Origin: Pseudomonadota bacterium
Lineage (GTDB): Bacteria > Bdellovibrionota_B > Oligoflexia > Oligoflexales > Bin106
Length of the DNA stretch: 10,220 bases
Assembly: GCA_026710525.1 (NCBI GenBank)
Contig: JAPOQT010000237.1
Span: 1-10,220, forward strand
Direction: 5' to 3'
The notes under the pieces are model-generated. The model saw only the letters and a list, made by a program, of their open reading frames with translations, did not search any database and was not told the origin of the DNA. Below are positions 5,797 through 10,220 of the stretch, one piece after another; the stretch's first letter is position 1, and every line of letters starts with the position of its first letter. The translations under genes and the position numbers were made by a program.

Positions 5797-6492
5797 ATGA
5801 CTATGATGAACACAACATCACCTGATCCAGTGGATCATAACACTAGTTCCCTTGATCAATCTGATTCTTGTGATACCGAAACTCATGATGATAGCACTGA
5901 TGAAACAAGCAACGATCATGATCAAGATAACTGGGCACAAGACACTGAGGAATCAGAAACTATGGAGCGCTTACACGAGAAGTTCAACGCCCTTCTTCAA
6001 GAACGCAAGGAAGAAAAAGAGTCATTTCTTAGGGCGCAAGCTGATATGCAAAACCTAAGGAAACGACTCAAAAAAGATCAAGAAGAAACAAAAAACTACG
6101 TATTAGAGTCTTTTTTAAAAGACATACTTCCTAGTCTTGATAGCTTTGAACAGGCTCTTGATTCTGTAAGAACAAGTGACCAGGCTAGCTACGATGGTAT
6201 GCTATTAGTACAAAAACAACTATTAGGTGTGCTGGAAAAACATGGCCTTGAAAGGGTACCAGCTGAAGCTGGTGGTCAGTTTGATCCCAATATTCATCAA
6301 GCGATCTCCCAAAGTGAATCGGCTGATGTTGATACTGAAGAAATCGTCACCGTGTTCCAACATGGTTATATGATCCGCGAAAGACTCCTGAGACCGGCTA
6401 TGGTGCAAGTACAAATACCTTCATCTACTCACAATCTGACAGAAAACGCCGAACAATCTCAGGACTTAGGTAATCAGTCGGAATCTCCCTAA
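5797..6492 (+). CDS. grpE: GrpE, nucleotide exchange factor for DnaK
   Basis: Cytoplasmic homodimer that releases ADP from the Hsp70 chaperone DnaK and so resets its folding cycle. Residues 1-52 are a very acidic, Ser/Thr/Asp/His-rich extension. Residues 53-110 form the long dimerising coiled coil (RLHEKFNALLQERKEEKESFLRA..., with ADMQNLRKRLKKD at 82-94). A helical region follows to about 150. The C-terminal beta wing carries the family signature, here FDPNIHQAI at 162-170 and HGYMIRERLLRPAMVQV at 189-205. A 25-residue hydrophilic tail ends the protein. ATG 5797 follows AGGA (5784-5787) at 9 bases; ATGs at 5803 and 5806 are in-frame alternatives. Neither dnaK nor dnaJ is in the window. The downstream neighbours are a DnaJ-like fragment gene and lon. 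Confidence 0.96.
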   Translation: MTMMNTTSPDPVDHNTSSLDQSDSCDTETHDDSTDETSNDHDQDNWAQDTEESETMERLHEKFNALLQERKEEKESFLRAQADMQNLRKRLKKDQEETKNYVLESFLKDILPSLDSFEQALDSVRTSDQASYDGMLLVQKQLLGVLEKHGLERVPAEAGGQFDPNIHQAISQSESADVDTEEIVTVFQHGYMIRERLLRPAMVQVQIPSSTHNLTENAEQSQDLGNQSESP

Positions 6493-6499
6493 GCAGGCG

Positions 6500-6550
6500 G
6501 GTTCCTTAAGGGTTGCCTTTACCCATCTTTCACCCTTATTAGGTGGAACC
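6500..6550 (+). promoter_or_regulatory. Long imperfect foldback between grpE and the DnaJ-like gene
   Basis: Two nested complementary arms: GGTTCC (6500-6505) with GGAACC (6545-6550), and TAAGGGT (6507-6513) with ACCCTTA (6532-6538). That gives 13 pairs with a 1-versus-6 asymmetric bulge and an 18-base loop. GGGT (6510-6513) can alternatively pair with ACCC (6521-6524). No T-run follows, so it is not a typical terminator. It abuts a 6-codon mini-ORF with a good ribosome-binding site (AGGTGG, 6541-6546), part of which lies in the right arm. Confidence 0.45.
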
Positions 6551-6571
6551 ATGATCGTGTCTTCACCTTGA
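6551..6571 (+). other. Possible leader mini-ORF (MIVSSP)
   Basis: ATG at 6551 is preceded by AGGTGG four bases upstream and encodes six residues before TGA (6569-6571). It lies directly 3' of the foldback and 28 bases before the next gene's start. The position suggests a translated leader. With only six codons, chance is a real alternative. Confidence 0.25.
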
Positions 6572-6599
6572 TGAGTATTTTTTGAAAGTGGAGGCGACC

Positions 6600-7061
6600 G
6601 TGAATGCTAAAAAAAAAACAAACCATCAGTGCCCTGCCCTGAAACCAGCTAGCAGTGGCAAACACAAACCAACCACTCACAAGCCTTCTTTCGCCGGAGT
6701 TCCTCTAAACTCCGAGGACCTCACAGCACTTGATGACTTCTGTGAGTCGTTTCAGGTCCCTGACATCTCCTTGAAAGAGTTTTCAAGCGCCCATAGTAAC
6801 ATCCACCTAATGATTCCCCTTGTTCTCACAGAAAAAGAACGTACCGAAGGTGGCTCGAAAGTCATAACATTTACCAGAACCAAAAGAATCTTCGATCAAA
6901 ATAACAAGGCTCAAGTATCAAAACACCAGGTGAGTTATAAAGTATCATGGCCACCTGGTATTTCGTGGTCTGATAAAATCACTCTACCTAAAATGGGTGA
7001 TCAAGCAATCAATGGGAAAATTGGTCATGTTTATTTCCTGATAAAACCCCATAAAACATAA
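6600..7061 (+). CDS. DnaJ C-terminal (client-binding) domain-like protein lacking a J domain
   Basis: A 153-residue protein. Residues 1-40 are basic and low-complexity (Lys/His/Pro/Ser/Thr). Residues 67-153 resemble the beta-sandwich C-terminal domains of DnaJ/Hsp40: NIHLMIPLVLTEKERTEGGSKVITFTRTKR matches the 'dl.v.l.ltLeEa..G..k.i.f.R' pattern. Then VSYKVSWPPGISWSDKITLPKMGD and GHVYFLIKPHK match the terminal 'v.IPpGv..g..l.l.g.G...G.ll v.i..kPH' pattern. There is no HPD-bearing J domain and no zinc-finger CxxCxGxG repeats, so it should not by itself stimulate DnaK ATPase. GTG 6600 is chosen because GGAGG (6590-6594) lies 5 bases upstream; an earlier in-frame TTG at 6582 would overlap that site. 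Its place between grpE and lon supports a role in protein quality control. The assignment rests on pattern recognition and needs a profile search. Confidence 0.6.
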   Translation: MNAKKKTNHQCPALKPASSGKHKPTTHKPSFAGVPLNSEDLTALDDFCESFQVPDISLKEFSSAHSNIHLMIPLVLTEKERTEGGSKVITFTRTKRIFDQNNKAQVSKHQVSYKVSWPPGISWSDKITLPKMGDQAINGKIGHVYFLIKPHKT

Positions 7062-7189
7062 GAAAAATCAACATAAATCATAGTAGTAGGAAACGATTGT
7101 CATCTGTTGGGCTTGAACTCCTTAGATCATTTTCCGAGATAATAGGGTGTTAGGACGTAACATTTTATCAATCTCTTTGGAGTCAATAA

Positions 7190-9829
7190 ATGACAAAAAA
7201 AAAACAGGGAAATAATCTCTCTCATCAAGACCAACATCAAAAGCCACATGATCATCTATTAAAAAAAGATGATGACCAGAACAGCTATGGTCCAGATGTT
7301 GATGACCCGAAAACAAACCGTCCTCTTAGTCCACAGGATCATTCAGGTGAACAACATTTTGCTAGCCAGCAAATTTCTGATGAAATCACCATGCCACTAT
7401 TACCTCTCAAGGATATTGTGGTCTTTCCCCATATGATCGTGCCCGTTTTTATCGGTGAACAAGTGTGTATTAAAGCCGTCGAAGAGGCGTTGCGCAAAGA
7501 TAAAAAAATATTTCTATCGGCATTTAAGGTGCCTGGCGTCGACAGCTTCAAACATGCTTGCGACCAGGATCCTCCTTATGATGTTTACAATATTGGTACC
7601 GTCTGTAGTGTGATGCGCACTCGTAAACTACCTGATGGTCGCATGAAAGTCCTAGTTCAAGGTCTTCACAAAGCCCATCTGAATCAGATTATTGCCACAA
7701 AAGATTTTCCCCTTATCAAAGTAGCAAAAATCATCCCAGAACAACTCACCTCTCCCCATGATGATCATGTGTCGAGTCAACTCGAAGCCATGATCAGATC
7801 GGTACGAGAAAATCTCGAACAATTAGTCAATCTGGGTAAGGTATTATCACCTGATATTTTGCTTATTGTTGAAGATGTCAAAGACCCTCTCCGACTATCA
7901 GACCTTATTGCCTCTAATCTTGGTCTCAAAGTACAAGATGCCCAAGAGATTCTCTATGCCTCATCTCCTTTTGCTAGCCTCGAAGCTGTTAATACCTATC
8001 TCTCGAGAGAAATCGAAGTCTATCAAATTCAAATGAAAATCCAATCCCAAGCCAAAGAAGAGATGAACAAAGCTCAGCGGGAACATTATCTCAGGGAACA
8101 AATCAAAGTATTAAAACTTGAGCTCGGTGATCATGACGCCAAAGATGAACTGGAAGAAATGTGGCAAAAACTAGAAAACTGTCCGATGTCAGTTGAGGCT
8201 CGTGAAGAGGTGACCCGTCATCTTAAACGTCTACAAAAAATGCACCAAGAATCATCTGAAGCTGTCATGTGTCGGACCTATGTGGAAACCATGTTATCTC
8301 TTCCTTGGCAAAAAAAATCACAAGATAATTTAGCACTCAAAAAAGTTGAAGAGGTTCTTGAGACCAACCATTTTGGCATCAAATCCGTCAAGGAAAGAAT
8401 CCTCGAGTACCTGGCCGTTAAAAAACTCAATCCTAACCTCAATCCGCCTATTTTATGTTTCTTAGGACCTCCTGGTGTTGGTAAAACTTCGTTAGGACGT
8501 TCCATTGCCCATGCCATGAACCGAAAGTTCGAAAGAATCTCCCTCGGCGGCGTGCGTGATGATGCTGAAATTAGAGGTCATCGTAAAACTTATGTTGGCT
8601 CTTACCCAGGCCGTGTCATCAGTGCTATTAAAAAAGCTCAGGTGACCAATCCTGTGATTATGCTCGATGAGATTGATAAACTATGCCATGATCATCGTGG
8701 CGATCCAGCTTCAGCCCTCCTTGAGATCCTCGACCCTAATCAAAACACCGCTTTCTGTGATCATTATTTAGGTGTACCTTTTGATGTGTCGTCTGTCATG
8801 TTTATCGCCAATGCTAACTCATTAGATTCAGTACCTCACCCCCTCAGAGATCGACTAGAGATTATTGAAGTGAGTGGCTATTCTTTTGAAGAAAAGATTC
8901 AAATAGCCCAGAACTTTCTCGTACCAAAACAACTTTCTGATAATGGTTTAAATCCGTGGAATATTCGCTTCTCTAAAGGAGCTCTCCAAACCCTGATTCA
9001 GGGATATACTAAAGAGAGTGGTCTGCGTGGCCTTGAGAAGAAGATTGCTTCTGTTTGTCGCAAACAAGCACGAAAAATCGCTGAGTTATCAGAAAAAGCT
9101 TCTATACCGACCAAATCGGTGTCAATAATTAAAATCACCCCTTCATCAATTGAGAAATTTTTGGGTGCTCGAGCTATTCTAGATGATTTTTATCACCTTG
9201 AACCCGAAGTTGGTGTGGCCCTTGGCATGGCTTATACTTATTTTGGCGGAGAAGTTCTTGCTATTGAAGTCAATGTTATGCCCGCACCAAAAACAGGATT
9301 GGTACTCACAGGACTACTCGGTAATGTGATGAAGGAATCAGCATCCGCCGCTTTAAGTTATCTTAGGGCTAATCAAGAATCCTTTGGTATTCCAGCAGGA
9401 GCCTTTGACAATAAAGAATTTCATATTCATGTGCCAGCTGGCGCTGTATCAAAAGACGGCCCCTCTGCTGGGATTGCTATCACCACAGCTCTTTTATCAG
9501 CGCTACTGAGAATACCACCAAAAGCAAAAACCTGTCTTACCGGTGAATTAACCCTACACGGCAAAGTGTTACCCATTGGTGGTCTCAAAGAGAAAATATT
9601 AGCCGCCCAAAGAGAAGGGCTCAGTATGGCTATACTACCAGAGAAAAATCGTAGTGCTTACCATCATCTTCCGATCAAAAGTAAAAAGAAGTTACAAGTT
9701 TGCTTTGTGAACTCTTATTTCGAGGTTTTCGAAATCATGTTCGCCGAACATGCCACCGATATGAATAAACATTTTTCTCCCACTCCCTTACAAGCACATC
9801 GTAATATCATTGATAAGGCGGCTGGATAA
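7190..9829 (+). CDS. lon: ATP-dependent protease Lon (LonA type)
   Basis: Cytoplasmic hexameric AAA+ serine protease that degrades misfolded and selected regulatory proteins. Its 879 residues exceed the usual ~780-820 because residues 1-65 are a hydrophilic Asp/His/Gln/Lys-rich extension. The N-terminal substrate domain begins at MPLLPLKDIVVFPHMIVPVF (68-87), and a coiled-coil region lies around 270-345. The AAA+ module has Walker A GPPGVGKT (426-433), Walker B VIMLDEIDK (489-497), sensor-1 Asn541 and PLRDRLE (551-557). The protease domain has catalytic Ser759 in KDGPSAG and Lys802 in GGLKEK, spaced 43 apart as in E. coli Lon (Ser679/Lys722). TTTGGAG, ending 7 bases before ATG 7190, is a good ribosome-binding site. 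No clear heat-shock promoter is seen in the 128-base gap upstream. Confidence 0.98.
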   Translation: MTKKKQGNNLSHQDQHQKPHDHLLKKDDDQNSYGPDVDDPKTNRPLSPQDHSGEQHFASQQISDEITMPLLPLKDIVVFPHMIVPVFIGEQVCIKAVEEALRKDKKIFLSAFKVPGVDSFKHACDQDPPYDVYNIGTVCSVMRTRKLPDGRMKVLVQGLHKAHLNQIIATKDFPLIKVAKIIPEQLTSPHDDHVSSQLEAMIRSVRENLEQLVNLGKVLSPDILLIVEDVKDPLRLSDLIASNLGLKVQDAQEILYASSPFASLEAVNTYLSREIEVYQIQMKIQSQAKEEMNKAQREHYLREQIKVLKLELGDHDAKDELEEMWQKLENCPMSVEAREEVTRHLKRLQKMHQESSEAVMCRTYVETMLSLPWQKKSQDNLALKKVEEVLETNHFGIKSVKERILEYLAVKKLNPNLNPPILCFLGPPGVGKTSLGRSIAHAMNRKFERISLGGVRDDAEIRGHRKTYVGSYPGRVISAIKKAQVTNPVIMLDEIDKLCHDHRGDPASALLEILDPNQNTAFCDHYLGVPFDVSSVMFIANANSLDSVPHPLRDRLEIIEVSGYSFEEKIQIAQNFLVPKQLSDNGLNPWNIRFSKGALQTLIQGYTKESGLRGLEKKIASVCRKQARKIAELSEKASIPTKSVSIIKITPSSIEKFLGARAILDDFYHLEPEVGVALGMAYTYFGGEVLAIEVNVMPAPKTGLVLTGLLGNVMKESASAALSYLRANQESFGIPAGAFDNKEFHIHVPAGAVSKDGPSAGIAITTALLSALLRIPPKAKTCLTGELTLHGKVLPIGGLKEKILAAQREGLSMAILPEKNRSAYHHLPIKSKKKLQVCFVNSYFEVFEIMFAEHATDMNKHFSPTPLQAHRNIIDKAAG

Positions 9830-10220
9830 CCAAACCATAGATCAAACAAAAAGATAGAATGAATGCAAGTCATAGCTTCCTTTTCTTTGATAGCATATGA
9901 CAATTGGCTAATGGGGATGCAACCGAATGCTTCGAATAAGTCTGGCATCATAGGTTAATCCTCTTACCCAACCATCTTTTTGAGTTAGATTAGCTGCTGA
10001 TGGCGCCTGAAATCTGTTGTACCAAACATCTCAACACCGTGGCAAAAATTATGAGCGTAGTGCTGCCTATAGCGCTTTCTTGTTTCTTAATAAATAACCC
10101 TAAAGTCAAAGAGTGGTAAGCTGCCGTTCTTCAAAGTGACAATCCATCGCCATTCTCTGGACCAAAGGCACTCATTTAAAATGTTATTTTATTAGCGACT
10201 TTTTGTATGAAAAATAATAC
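9830..10220. other. Region after lon without an intact gene
   Basis: 391 bases with no convincing gene, tRNA, repeat or terminator. On the minus strand one frame, read from about 10188 down to 9985, is interrupted only by a single TAA at 10087-10089. It gives two peptide-like stretches, the first with WRWIVTLKNGSLPLFDF and the second with RYRQHYAHNFCHGVEMFG. These could be the remains of a decayed gene, possibly a transposase, but no family signature can be proved. A 40-codon + strand frame (10000-10119) lies opposite and has no ribosome-binding site. Confidence 0.3.

Noticed and set aside
7110..7150. Possible sigma32-type promoter for lon (CTTGAAC followed by an A/T-rich box)
   Set aside because: Only the -35 part resembles the consensus. 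The expected CCCCAT-type -10 is missing and the sigma70 spacing (19) is poor.
9715..9951. 78-codon minus-strand open frame overlapping the lon 3' end
   Set aside because: It has no ribosome-binding site, about half of it is antisense to lon, and the peptide has no recognisable pattern.
10000..10119. 40-codon + strand ORF with a short hydrophobic stretch
   Set aside because: There is no Shine-Dalgarno sequence, it is short, and it lies opposite the possible decayed minus-strand frame; chance is likely.
1..10220. CRISPR array, tRNA, rRNA, riboswitch or intact insertion sequence
   Set aside because: No regularly spaced repeats, cloverleaf sequence, rRNA stretch or transposase with terminal repeats was seen on either strand.

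Overview
The window is about 10.2 kb of AT-rich bacterial chromosome (GC roughly 40% by eye). Every convincing gene lies on the + strand. The layout is a compact housekeeping cluster: the tail of an M16 zinc-peptidase-like gene, then prs, rplY, pth, rpsF, rplI, dnaB, grpE, an orphan DnaJ C-terminal-domain-like gene, and lon. The order prs-rplY-pth-(ychF)-rpsF-(rpsR)-rplI-dnaB is familiar from deltaproteobacterial-grade genomes (Desulfobacterota, Myxococcota, Bdellovibrionota and relatives). That makes such an organism the best guess, but this is an inference from synteny and protein flavour, not a firm assignment.

Region by region: 1-443 is the C-terminal end of an M16 (insulinase/pitrilysin) family protein. 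518-1474 is ribose-phosphate pyrophosphokinase. After a 244-base gap with palindromes and a good sigma70-type promoter come rplY (a short L25 with a long hydrophilic N-terminal extension) and, 7 bases later, pth. A 166-base leader with a strong promoter and a possible attenuator precedes rpsF, which begins with TTG. rplI follows directly, so the usual rpsR is missing from between them. dnaB follows a 210-base promoter region with a CRP/FNR-like palindrome. grpE has its own TTGACA/TAGAAT promoter. Between grpE and lon sits a 153-residue protein resembling only the client-binding C-terminal domain of DnaJ, with no J domain. The last 391 bases hold no intact gene, only a possible decayed reading frame on the minus strand.

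The genes fall into three functional blocks: nucleotide and translation supply (PRPP synthesis, ribosomal proteins L25, S6 and L9, peptidyl-tRNA recycling), replication (DnaB helicase), and protein quality control (GrpE, the J-less DnaJ-like protein, Lon).

There is no CRISPR array, intact insertion sequence, tRNA or rRNA, and no obvious new defence or biosynthetic system. The items most worth a second look are the J-less DnaJ-like gene, the missing rpsR, a two-block motif shared by the rpsF and DnaJ-like upstream regions, a foldback with a mini-ORF between grpE and the DnaJ-like gene, and hydrophilic disordered tails on most of the proteins.
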